Source of the DNA: Accumulibacter sp032229525
GTDB taxonomy: Bacteria > Pseudomonadota > Gammaproteobacteria > Burkholderiales > Rhodocyclaceae
NCBI RefSeq assembly: GCF_032229525.1
Contig: NZ_JAVTWB010000156.1
Location: 1-48,782 of the forward strand
Direction of reading: 5' to 3'
Length of the DNA stretch: 48,782 bases
This document shows positions 33,625-41,228 of the stretch, piece by piece. Made by a program: the position numbers and the translations under genes. Position 1 is the first letter of the stretch. The number at the start of each line of letters is the position of its first letter. Under the pieces are notes generated by a model that did not search any database, was not told the origin of the DNA, and saw only the letters and a list, made by a program, of their open reading frames with translations.

Positions 33625-35022
33625 ATGGCTAGTTTCTGGTCCTCGTGTCTGAGCCAGTTCGAGCAAGAACTTCCGCCTCAGCAATTCAATACCTGGATCC
33701 GTCCGCTTCGCCTGGAAGGGGAGGAAGATTTCACGCGCGGATTGCGCCTTCTGGCACCGAACGGTTTCATTCTGAAGTGGGTCAAGGAGCGTTATCTGGC
33801 GCGAATCGAGGAATTGGGGAGCGAGCATTTCTCTGCGCCCATCAGCATCGCTTTGACCCTCGGCGAGCGCATCGTAGCACCGAAAAACCCACCGTCAGAC
33901 CGGGCCGGGCAGACCACCACCCACGAGCCCGGGAAAACGGTTTCCGTAGCCGTGGTCTCCAATAGTTCGTTGGTCAATAACGGTCGGTCGGCTTACGAAA
34001 AGACGAGGTTGATCCAAACCTTTACCTTCGACAACCTAATTGTCGGAAAAGCCAACGATCTAGCCCGCGCAGCTTCCCGACAAGTTGCCATCAATCCGGG
34101 GGAGACTACCTACAACCCGTTGTTCATCTATGGCGGAGCCGGTCTCGGCAAGACACACCTCATTCACGCGATCGGCAATCACATCCTTGACAACTTCCCC
34201 GACAAGATCGTGCGTTATGTTCACGCCGAGGACTACTACTCAGACGTCGTTCGTGCCTACCAACAGAAGTCCTTTGACGTGTTCAAGCGTTATTATCGAT
34301 CACTTGACGTATTGCTTCTCGATGACGTCCAGTTCTTCAACGGAAAGAACCGGACACAGGAAGAATTTTTCTACGTTTTCAATGCACTTAGTGAAACCAG
34401 GAAGCAAATCGTCATCAGTTGCGACACTTACCCAAAGAACATCTCCGGCCTTGAAGATCGGCTGATCACTCGTTTTGATTGGGGTCTAACGGTTCAGATC
34501 GAACCTCCGGAAACAGAAATGCGTGTTGCGATTCTTAAAAATAAAGCAGAAGTCGGTGGGGTAGTACTTGACGACGAAGTTGCCTTCTACATTGCCAAGC
34601 ATCTGCGGTCGAATGTTAGAGAGCTGGAGGGTGCTCTAAAAAAGGTACTTGCCTATTCGGCGTTTCATGGACAACGGATCTCGCTGGATCTGGCCAAGGA
34701 GGCACTAAAAGATGTGATCGGTTCGGTCAACCGACAGATTACGGTCGAGAACATCCAGAAAACGGTAGCAGATTACTACAAGATTAAGGTGGCGGACTTG
34801 TTCTCCAAGAAGCGTACGCGGGTGATCGTTCGACCGCGTCAGATTGCCATGTGGCTGGCAAAGAATCTGACGACGCTGAGCTACCCCGCGATAGGAGCTG
34901 CCTTCGGCGGGCGCGACCATACCACTGTACTGCATGCGGTCCGCACCATCGACGATCTGCGGACCAAGAACAACGACATCAACCACGACGTACATGTTCT
35001 CCAGCAGGTTCTGAAAACCTAG
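33625..35022 (+). CDS. dnaA: Chromosomal replication initiator DnaA
   Basis: The protein has 465 residues. Domain I (about 1-80, FWSSCLSQFEQELPPQQFNTWIRPL) is followed by a short linker, the AAA+ domain with Walker A GGAGLGKTH (170-178) and Walker B VLLLDDVQF, and domain IV with the DnaA-box recognition helix region GGRDHTTVLHAVRTI. It binds DnaA boxes and opens oriC. The start ATG 33625 gives the usual N-terminus; the only nearby alternative runs into a stop after a few codons. It is followed by the probable origin and dnaN. Confidence 0.98.
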   Translation: MASFWSSCLSQFEQELPPQQFNTWIRPLRLEGEEDFTRGLRLLAPNGFILKWVKERYLARIEELGSEHFSAPISIALTLGERIVAPKNPPSDRAGQTTTHEPGKTVSVAVVSNSSLVNNGRSAYEKTRLIQTFTFDNLIVGKANDLARAASRQVAINPGETTYNPLFIYGGAGLGKTHLIHAIGNHILDNFPDKIVRYVHAEDYYSDVVRAYQQKSFDVFKRYYRSLDVLLLDDVQFFNGKNRTQEEFFYVFNALSETRKQIVISCDTYPKNISGLEDRLITRFDWGLTVQIEPPETEMRVAILKNKAEVGGVVLDDEVAFYIAKHLRSNVRELEGALKKVLAYSAFHGQRISLDLAKEALKDVIGSVNRQITVENIQKTVADYYKIKVADLFSKKRTRVIVRPRQIAMWLAKNLTTLSYPAIGAAFGGRDHTTVLHAVRTIDDLRTKNNDINHDVHVLQQVLKT

Positions 35023-35232
35023 GATGCCTTTGTATAAGTCACTGGAAAAGCCGCTGGTAACAGTTGGACAAGATGTGTATCCAGGGCCTGTGGATAAGTT
35101 GCTAAATCTTGCCCACAGTCTCGTACCGCCTTTATTCAGGCTGATAAAAATGTCTAAGTAACAGATTTAAAAAGAAAAATAAGAACAATCAACAGACTTG
35201 TTCGGACCATAGTCTTTATAGGATTTATAGAT
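35023..35232. other. Candidate origin of replication (oriC) between dnaA and dnaN
   Basis: The spacer contains a perfect DnaA box TGTGGATAA (35089-35097), a degenerate one TTGCCCACA (35109-35117, 7 of 9) and a weaker TGTGTATCC (35074-35082). A strongly AT-rich stretch follows (about 35145-35232, with runs such as TTTAAAAAGAAAAATAAG), suited to be the unwinding element. Gene orientation switches at this locus. With the box upstream of dnaA it may form a bipartite origin. Confidence 0.6.
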
Positions 35233-36363
35233 ATGCTTCTTATCAAAACACGGCGCGACACCCTCCTGGCACCTTTGCAGGCGGTTTCGGGAATAGTTGA
35301 GAGGCGTCACACACTTCCGATTCTCTCGAACGTGTTGCTCGAAAAGAGAGGCGAGGTGTTGACTCTTCTGGCAACCGATATCGAGATCCAGATCACCAGC
35401 TCCACCAGCGGTACGGCAGGTGATGGCGACGGAGCAGTTACGGTCGGGGCGAGGAAACTGCAGGAGATTTTGCGTTCTTTGCCGGAAGCGGCCGAGGTAA
35501 GTCTGATCCTTGAAGACAGGCGCCTGCAGGTCAAGGCGGGAAAAAGCCGTTTCAGCCTGCAGACTTTGCCAGCAGATGACTTTCCGTGTTTGGCTCTAGC
35601 GGACGGGGAGGCCAAGCGATTCACGGTACCGCAGAAGGAGTTTCGCAAGTTGTTGGGTCAGACCCAGTATGCGATGGCCACACAGGATGTTCGTTACTAT
35701 CTGAACGGTCTCTTGCTACTGGTGGATGGCAGCGAGCTGCGAGCGGTAGCGACCGATGGTCATCGACTAGCCTATGCCAGCGTAGCATTGGAGGATGCTC
35801 CCGAAGCTCTGCGTCGGGAGGGTGCCACACGGCAGGAGCTGATCCTGCCACGCAAGACGGTGATCGAGCTCAATCGACTGCTCGCCGACAATGACGAGCC
35901 ACTGTCGATCGAAATGTTACCGAGTCAGATCCGCTTCCAGTTTGGCCACATCAATCTGGTGTCCAAGCTGATTGATGGTCGCTTCCCGGATTACGAGCGC
36001 GTGATCCCGATCAGCCTCAGAAACGTCGTTTCGGTCAGCCGCACAGTGCTGCTGCAGTCGATGGTGCGGGCAGCGATTTTGACTAACGAGAAATTCCGTG
36101 GTGTTCGCCTGGTACTTGCTGACGGCAGCCTGAAGATCATTGCCGCCAACGCTGAACAGGAAGAAGCGCAAGAAGAGATCGAGGTCGATTACCAGGGCGA
36201 GGCACTAGACGTCGGTTTCAATGTTGCCTATCTGCTGGATGTTCTCAACAACCGCTCCGAAGAAACGATCGAGTGGGGTTTCAATGATGCCAATTCAAGC
36301 GCCCTATTGACCATTCCGGGCAACGAGAGGTTCAGGTACGTCGTAATGCCAATGCGGATTTGA
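35233..36363 (+). CDS. dnaN: DNA polymerase III beta sliding clamp
   Basis: The protein has 376 residues forming the three clamp domains. LLIKTRRDTLLAPLQAVSGIVERRHTLPILSNVLL opens the first domain, and it ends FRYVVMPMRI, the conserved C-terminus. The ring tethers the polymerase and many other factors to DNA. ATG 35233 lies at the end of the AT-rich candidate origin. It follows dnaA and precedes gyrB by 64 bases. Confidence 0.98.
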   Translation: MLLIKTRRDTLLAPLQAVSGIVERRHTLPILSNVLLEKRGEVLTLLATDIEIQITSSTSGTAGDGDGAVTVGARKLQEILRSLPEAAEVSLILEDRRLQVKAGKSRFSLQTLPADDFPCLALADGEAKRFTVPQKEFRKLLGQTQYAMATQDVRYYLNGLLLLVDGSELRAVATDGHRLAYASVALEDAPEALRREGATRQELILPRKTVIELNRLLADNDEPLSIEMLPSQIRFQFGHINLVSKLIDGRFPDYERVIPISLRNVVSVSRTVLLQSMVRAAILTNEKFRGVRLVLADGSLKIIAANAEQEEAQEEIEVDYQGEALDVGFNVAYLLDVLNNRSEETIEWGFNDANSSALLTIPGNERFRYVVMPMRI

Positions 36364-36427
36364 AATCCGTTAGCCGGATGAGGAAGTAGTAGGAAAGCTT
36401 CAATCAAGAGAAAGCAGTGGATCTAGA

Positions 36428-38896
36428 ATGAATGAAGAAAACGAGCAACCGGCTTATGACGAAACGAGCATCCAGCAGCTGGAGGGTCTGGAGGCAGTTC
36501 GCAAGCGGCCGGGAATGTATATCGGTGATACTTCCGATGGCACTGGTTTGCACCACATGGTATTCGAAGTGGTCGACAACGCTATTGACGAGGCGTTGGC
36601 CGGTTATTGCGACGATATCGTCATCACGATTCACGCCGATAATTCGATTTCTGTAGCCGACAACGGCCGCGGTATACCCACCGGTATCAAGTTTGACGAC
36701 CGCCACGAGCCGAAGCGTTCGGCGGCCGAGATCGTCATGTGCGTGCTGCATGCAGGCGGCAAGTTCAACCAGAATTCGTACAAAGTTTCAGGTGGTCTGC
36801 ACGGGGTCGGCGTTTCATGCGTCAACGCTTTGTCGAAGTGGCTGCGTCTGACCATCCGCCGCGATGGCCACAAACATTTGATCGAGTTCAACCGAGGGAA
36901 GGTGGTCGATCGCCTGATCGAGATTCAGAAGGAGGTCGAGGTATCGCCAACCAGGATTGTTGGCACCACGGAAAAGCGCGGCACAGAACTGCACTTCATG
37001 GCGGACGACGAGATCTTCGGCCAGGTCGAGTTTCACTACGAGATTATTGCCAAGCGTCTGCGTGAGCTTTCCTTCCTCAACAATGGCGTAAAGATTCGCC
37101 TGATTGACCAGCGCAACGGCAAGGAAGAAGACTTTGCCTTCCTGGGTGGTGTTCAAGGTTTCGTGGAGTACATCAATCGCGCGAAATCGGTCCTTCATCC
37201 GAATGTGTTTCATGCCTGCGGCGAGTCGGCGACGGTCAACGGACTGATCAACGTTGAAGTGGCCATGCAGTGGAACGACAGCTACGTCGAACAGGTGCTG
37301 TGTTTTACCAACAACATCCCCCAGGCCGACGGCGGTACGCACATGACTGGCTTGCGTGCGGCGATGACGCGGGTGATCAACCGCTACATCGAAGAGCACG
37401 AGATCGCCAAAAAGGCCAAAGTGGATATCGCCGGTGACGACATGCGCGAGGGTCTGGCCTGTGTGCTGTCGGTGAAAATGCCTGACCCGAAGTTTGCTTC
37501 GCAAACGAAGATGAAACTGGTTTCTTCTGAAGCGCGTCCAGCGGTGGAAGAGGTCGTAGCGGCGAAACTGAGCGAGTTCCTGCAAGAGCGTCCACTCGAC
37601 GCCAAGATAATCACCGGCAAGATTATAGAAGCGGCGCGTGCCCGCGATGCTGCGCGCAAGGCCAGAGAAATGACGCGCCGCAAGGGTTTGCTCGATGGCG
37701 TCGGGTTGCCTGGAAAACTGGCCGACTGTCAGGAGAAGGACCCAGCTCTTTGCGAACTCTACCTGGTCGAGGGAGACTCCGCCGGGGGCTCAGCAAAACA
37801 GGGTCGCGACCGAAAATTTCAGGCCATACTGCCACTGAAGGGAAAAATTCTCAACGTCGAGAAAGCCCGTTTCGACAAGCTGATCTCGTCGCAGGAGATT
37901 GTTACCCTGATTACCGCTCTCGGTACCGGGATAGGCAAGGACGAGTACAAGCCCGAGAAGTTGCGTTATCACCGCCTGATCATCATGACCGATGCAGATG
38001 TCGACGGTGCCCATATCCGTACCCTGCTACTGACCTTCTTTTACCGTCAGATGCCGGAACTGATCGAAAATGGCCACATTTACATCGCACAACCGCCATT
38101 GTACAAAGTCAAACATGGCAAAACCGAACGCTACATAAAGGATGATCAGGCGCTCAAGCAGTTCCTCCTGACCTTGGCGTTGGACGGTTCGGTGTTGATC
38201 CCAAGAACTGGAGCGCTGGAGATTTCGGGCGGCGCACTGGAAGAGCTGGCACGGGAGTATCTGCTTGCCGAGGCGGTGATCAACCGTTTATCGCACTTGA
38301 TCAATCCGGAAGTCCTGCACGCGCTGATCGATGCCAATCTCAAGGTCGAAGTGGCCGATGAAGCGTCGGCGACAGCCAGCGGCGTTGCCCTGATGAACGC
38401 CGTCGGCGACAAACTGGGGATCAATATCTACGCCCGCTACGATGACGCTCAGGAGCGCTGGCAGTTACGTCTCGAGAAAATGCTGCATGGCAATCTCAAG
38501 GTTAGCGTGATCGACGACGACTTGTTGGTCAGTGGTGACTATGCGCAGTTGCGCAAGACTGCGGAGATCCTGGCAGGTCTCTTCGGGCCAGGCGGTATCG
38601 TGCTTCGTGGCGAGAAGAAACAGGCGGTAATCAGCTTTGCCGAGACCATGCAGTGGCTACTCAGCGAAGTCGAGCGTACGGTCAGCAAACAGCGCTACAA
38701 AGGCCTCGGTGAGATGAATCCCGAGCAGCTTTGGGAAACCACCATGGACCCGAGTGTGCGCCGCTTGCTGAAAGTCCAGATCGAAGACGCCATTGGCGCC
38801 GACGAGATCTTCACGACGCTGATGGGTGAACTGGTCGAACCACGGCGCAACTTTATCGAGTCGAATGCTCTGGCAGCGAGAAATATCGACGTGTAA
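36428..38896 (+). CDS. gyrB: DNA gyrase subunit B
   Basis: The protein has 822 residues. The GHKL ATPase domain shows VVDNAIDEALAGYCDDI and GGLHGVGVSCVNALS, the transducer domain follows, and the TOPRIM domain has LVEGDSAGGSAKQGRDRKFQAILPLKGKILNVEKA and DADVDGAHIRTLLLTFFYR. The C-terminal region includes an insert of about 150 residues (after KHGKTERYIKDDQ), as in other Gram-negative GyrB, and ends RRNFIESNALAARNIDV. It supplies ATP-driven negative supercoiling with GyrA. It completes the dnaA-dnaN-gyrB run. Confidence 0.98.
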   Translation: MNEENEQPAYDETSIQQLEGLEAVRKRPGMYIGDTSDGTGLHHMVFEVVDNAIDEALAGYCDDIVITIHADNSISVADNGRGIPTGIKFDDRHEPKRSAAEIVMCVLHAGGKFNQNSYKVSGGLHGVGVSCVNALSKWLRLTIRRDGHKHLIEFNRGKVVDRLIEIQKEVEVSPTRIVGTTEKRGTELHFMADDEIFGQVEFHYEIIAKRLRELSFLNNGVKIRLIDQRNGKEEDFAFLGGVQGFVEYINRAKSVLHPNVFHACGESATVNGLINVEVAMQWNDSYVEQVLCFTNNIPQADGGTHMTGLRAAMTRVINRYIEEHEIAKKAKVDIAGDDMREGLACVLSVKMPDPKFASQTKMKLVSSEARPAVEEVVAAKLSEFLQERPLDAKIITGKIIEAARARDAARKAREMTRRKGLLDGVGLPGKLADCQEKDPALCELYLVEGDSAGGSAKQGRDRKFQAILPLKGKILNVEKARFDKLISSQEIVTLITALGTGIGKDEYKPEKLRYHRLIIMTDADVDGAHIRTLLLTFFYRQMPELIENGHIYIAQPPLYKVKHGKTERYIKDDQALKQFLLTLALDGSVLIPRTGALEISGGALEELAREYLLAEAVINRLSHLINPEVLHALIDANLKVEVADEASATASGVALMNAVGDKLGINIYARYDDAQERWQLRLEKMLHGNLKVSVIDDDLLVSGDYAQLRKTAEILAGLFGPGGIVLRGEKKQAVISFAETMQWLLSEVERTVSKQRYKGLGEMNPEQLWETTMDPSVRRLLKVQIEDAIGADEIFTTLMGELVEPRRNFIESNALAARNIDV

Positions 38897-39318
38897 GTTC
38901 GCCAGTTTGGCATTCAAGCAATTGTCCTGAGACCAGCGGCGCAAAGCGACCTATCGCGCTCACCGTTCAGCGCCAGCGCTGGTTTACCAGACCGCGGTGT
39001 CGGCTTTTCTGATGCGCGTGTGCCCATGGCGCTGGTTGCGACGGCAAGCGACCAAGATCATGCCTTTCGTATCGTTCTGGCGGACATCCTTGATGACTTG
39101 CCCCATGTAGGAAAAACCCCCTAGCGGGGCGACTGCACCCGTTTCACTTGCCGCTCGGTGTCCTCGGAGGGCGCAGATCAAGACACGCTCCGAGGCTTGT
39201 CAGTCGTGCCGGTCGACCGCAACCAGACAAGCAAGCTCCAGAAATGCTTGATGCATCAAGGCGAAATGTAATCTGACAAAGTGGATTCAAGCGGCTAGGC
39301 GTCGCCAGCCACACCTCG
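38897..39318. other. Gene-poor spacer after gyrB
   Basis: No convincing gene is seen. An open frame on the minus strand at 38984-39181 (65 codons) matches nothing I recognise. At 39118-39129 a short stem (CCCC, TAGC, GGGG) is preceded on the plus strand by AAAAA, so on the minus strand it reads as a small GC stem followed by five T, a possible terminator for an unknown leftward transcript. A perfect 14-base palindrome is at 39247-39260. Confidence 0.5.
39247..39260. repeat. Perfect 14-bp palindrome upstream of the first paralogue gene
   Basis: CTTGATGCATCAAG reads the same on both strands. It lies 58 bases before a TATAAT hexamer (39319-39324) and about 190 bases before the start of the unknown 254-residue gene. 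It could be an operator. The same half-site TTGATG/CATCAA recurs with a 5-base spacer at 40336-40352. Confidence 0.5.
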
Positions 39319-39324
39319 TATAAT
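39319..39324 (+). promoter_or_regulatory. Probable -10 element of the first 254-residue gene
   Basis: A perfect TATAAT, but no recognisable -35 at 16-18 bases upstream, so an activator or an extended element would be needed. It would give a leader of about 110 bases containing two short hairpins. Confidence 0.4.
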
Positions 39325-39442
39325 TCCGACGACAGAGTCGTGGCCGAAGCAAAAAAACCGCATTGGGCTATGTGTAACCGTCGGCCTCTTCCGAGGATTG
39401 CACGTTGTCCAGACAATCTAATCTTGGAGAAAGTTCACAATC

Positions 39443-40207
39443 ATGACGATACATCTCTACTTTTCGTTGGTCCCCGAAGCCTTGATCGCCTCCATGCTCG
39501 AACCGGAAGAGTTCGGGCAATACTACTCAACCGGCCATAGCTACAAATCCAAGGGGCAAGCGATCTTTTTCGAGGTCGATCCAAATTTTCGTCATGAGTT
39601 TTTCAACATCGATGAGGGTATTGAGCGGTGTGTTCCGCACCCCGATGGCACGCCCAAGAACTCGGTTTATATTTCCGTATACCGGGTACTCGAGCACATT
39701 CCGGTGAGCGCCCTGGGCAAGCTGTACCTGAGCACCGCGTACGGCCAGACGCTGGGGTTGAGCCGCTCGGATTCGTTTCCCGCGAAAGGGAAGGGCTTGC
39801 ACATGTACCAGGATTTGGCGCCGATCAACAGCCTGGTGGTGAGCGCTCAGGATCCAAAGACCTACTATGAAAAAGTCACCAGCCAGCCGAACAAGTTCAT
39901 TCGCTTCCCTGGCCTGTGCTTTGTCGAGCTCGGCCTTGGCGCACTGGCGACGGATCCGGGTGCTGGGGCCATTGGCGATCTGCCGTACTCGTTTGTGCAC
40001 CATCTGCGCGAGGCCTTACTGGAAGTGGATCCAGCCGGCAAGCAAAGCAAGCTGGTGCATCGGGTTCACTCACTTGAGTTCCCGTACCGGATGATCAAGA
40101 ACGGTATCTACATGGGTAACGGTTCTGATCTCGCGTTCTACCAAATGCCTTCGCATGAAATGCTGCGCCAGAATCACAGCAATTGGTGGCGCTCGTGCAA
40201 CCTTTAA
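39443..40207 (+). CDS. Protein of unknown function, 254-residue family, copy 1
   Basis: I do not recognise this family. The protein has 254 residues, no signal peptide and no membrane helix, and is probably cytoplasmic. It is about 67% identical, without any gap, to the gene at 43862-44626 (171 of 254 positions by hand count). Blocks conserved in both are PEALIASMLEPE, KSKGQA-FFEVDP-FRHE, DGTPKNSVYIS, QDLAPINSLVVS, RFPG-CFVEL, GDLPYSF, KLVHRVHSL-FPYRM and HSNWWRS. These include many aromatic and polar residues suggestive of an enzyme or ligand-binding fold. ATG 39443 has GGAGAAAG upstream. A terminator follows at 40224. Copies flank the membrane pyrophosphatase, so a tie to pyrophosphate metabolism is inferred from position only. 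Confidence 0.85.
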   Translation: MTIHLYFSLVPEALIASMLEPEEFGQYYSTGHSYKSKGQAIFFEVDPNFRHEFFNIDEGIERCVPHPDGTPKNSVYISVYRVLEHIPVSALGKLYLSTAYGQTLGLSRSDSFPAKGKGLHMYQDLAPINSLVVSAQDPKTYYEKVTSQPNKFIRFPGLCFVELGLGALATDPGAGAIGDLPYSFVHHLREALLEVDPAGKQSKLVHRVHSLEFPYRMIKNGIYMGNGSDLAFYQMPSHEMLRQNHSNWWRSCNL

Positions 40208-40223
40208 GCGCTACTTAACAGGG

Positions 40224-40256
40224 AGCCGGGGCGGATGGACTGTCTCGGCTTTTTTT
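40224..40256 (+). terminator. Intrinsic terminator after the first 254-residue gene
   Basis: AGCCGGG (40224-40230) pairs with CTCGGCT (40244-40250, one G-T pair), followed by six T. It ends this gene's transcript, so the gene is monocistronic. Confidence 0.75.
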
Positions 40257-40257
40257 G

Positions 40258-41099
40258 CGCACATCAGTAGAAGGAAAAGGGCGTTTAACAAACCTCAAGC
40301 AGCCTGCTGAGTGTGCACGTGCCGCAACCCCGAAGTTGATGAACGACATCAAGACGGCGCAGAGGAAAAGTCGCTTGCATTGCGAAATGCCGCGACAGGG
40401 GCTCGAAACCGCTCGTCGCGGCTGAGACGGTTCAACGTTTCGGCGCGACTACACACGCCTTGCGCTATTTGATGACCTGTTTTCTGTCTTGTGCAGAGCT
40501 GATGGGTTGTTGCATCTAGCGTGGACCATACGAACGGTCATCCGCAGCCAGACGCCCCCGTTTCAGTGCTTTGCCATGACCACCGCAAGACAGCGGTGCT
40601 TGTTGGACACGCCGTATTTCGTGGCCCCTTCTCTGGGGTCGCGCGCTCGCCATTCTTGAGACCTCTCCGAAGTGCAGCAGCCAGGCACGTCGAGACTCCA
40701 TCGCAGAAGAATTTTCCCGGCAGAAAATAAATGATTACGATTTGGAGTTATGCTATTTGCAAGTTTCATAAATTATAATCAGAGATGATTCATGCGATAG
40801 AGGGCTGCCGCTACCGTCTGTTTCCGGCTATCTTCGCAGCAGCGGGAAGTATGCAATAGGGGTTTATCAAACAGCCCGATCGGATTATCGAGTGCTGCGG
40901 AGATGTGCGCGCCACCTAAGCGGCGCTATGCTTATGGGTTTTTTGTGCATACGCGTGTTTCTCCACCGCCAAGTGAGCACCGGCCTTGATTAAAAAGAAA
41001 AAATAGGTCTGTCGCAACAGTTTTGTCACGCTCCTGACGTTTTCCACAGAGCCCGAGATATCCCGCGAAAATGGGCGCGAGCAACGCCGCTGCGTGTGC
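40258..41099. other. Long spacer with inverted repeats upstream of the pyrophosphatase
   Basis: No intact gene is visible. It contains an inverted repeat TTGATG-N5-CATCAA (40336-40352), a hairpin with 7-base arms CCGCGAC/GTCGCGG (40390-40421), a likely transposase relic (40576-40710), and an AT-rich island (about 40725-40785) with a TATAAT (40774-40779). Confidence 0.6.
40576..40710 (+). pseudogene. Possible degraded fragment of a REP-associated (Y1) transposase
   Basis: From ATG 40576 the translation is MTTARQRCLLDTPYF, like the start of TnpA_REP/RAYT proteins (typically ending in DTPYYHCVSRCVRRAFLC). After that the frame breaks, but the DNA still resembles the expected coding sequence: 40624-40661 can be read with small indels as the VSRCVRRAFL region, and 40685-40710 as an HRRDWIEK-like region. 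Reading frames are interrupted several times, so it is a relic at best. The comparison is from memory of the family, not an alignment. Confidence 0.4.
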
Positions 41100-41128
41100 T
41101 TGACAGCGCTGATTCGGGCGGAGATACT
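41100..41128 (+). promoter_or_regulatory. Promoter of the membrane pyrophosphatase gene
   Basis: TTGACA (41100-41105), exactly 17 bases, then GATACT (41123-41128, four of six). This is a strong sigma-70 candidate that would give a leader of about 90 bases. The leader contains a GTCCG/CGGAC hairpin and the inverted repeat described at 41187-41228. Confidence 0.7.
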
Positions 41129-41186
41129 CGCCGCGGCGGTATTGAGTCTCGACTCCCTCCGTCCGGCTAAACGGACATCACGAAGG

Positions 41187-41228
41187 ATATAACGAGAACA
41201 TCTTAACTCTCTTTGGACCCCGTTATAT
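41187..41228 (+). repeat. Inverted repeat spanning the leader and start codon of the pyrophosphatase gene
   Basis: ATATAACG (41187-41194) and CGTTATAT (41221-41228) are perfect 8-base arms 26 bases apart; the second arm includes the AT of the ATG start at 41227. The only ribosome-binding-like sequence (AAGGA, 41183-41187) is at the outer edge of the first arm, about 40 bases from the ATG. Folding would bring it next to the start. This could be translational control or a protein-binding dyad. Confidence 0.5.

Noticed and set aside
39121..39160. Possible parS site (GTTTCAC half-site near 39141)
   Set aside because: Only a half-site; the palindromic counterpart is missing. No full parS was found by eye in the window.
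38984..39181. 65-codon minus-strand open frame after gyrB
   Set aside because: No recognisable motif or convincing ribosome site, and it spans the small terminator-like stem. Left as part of the spacer.
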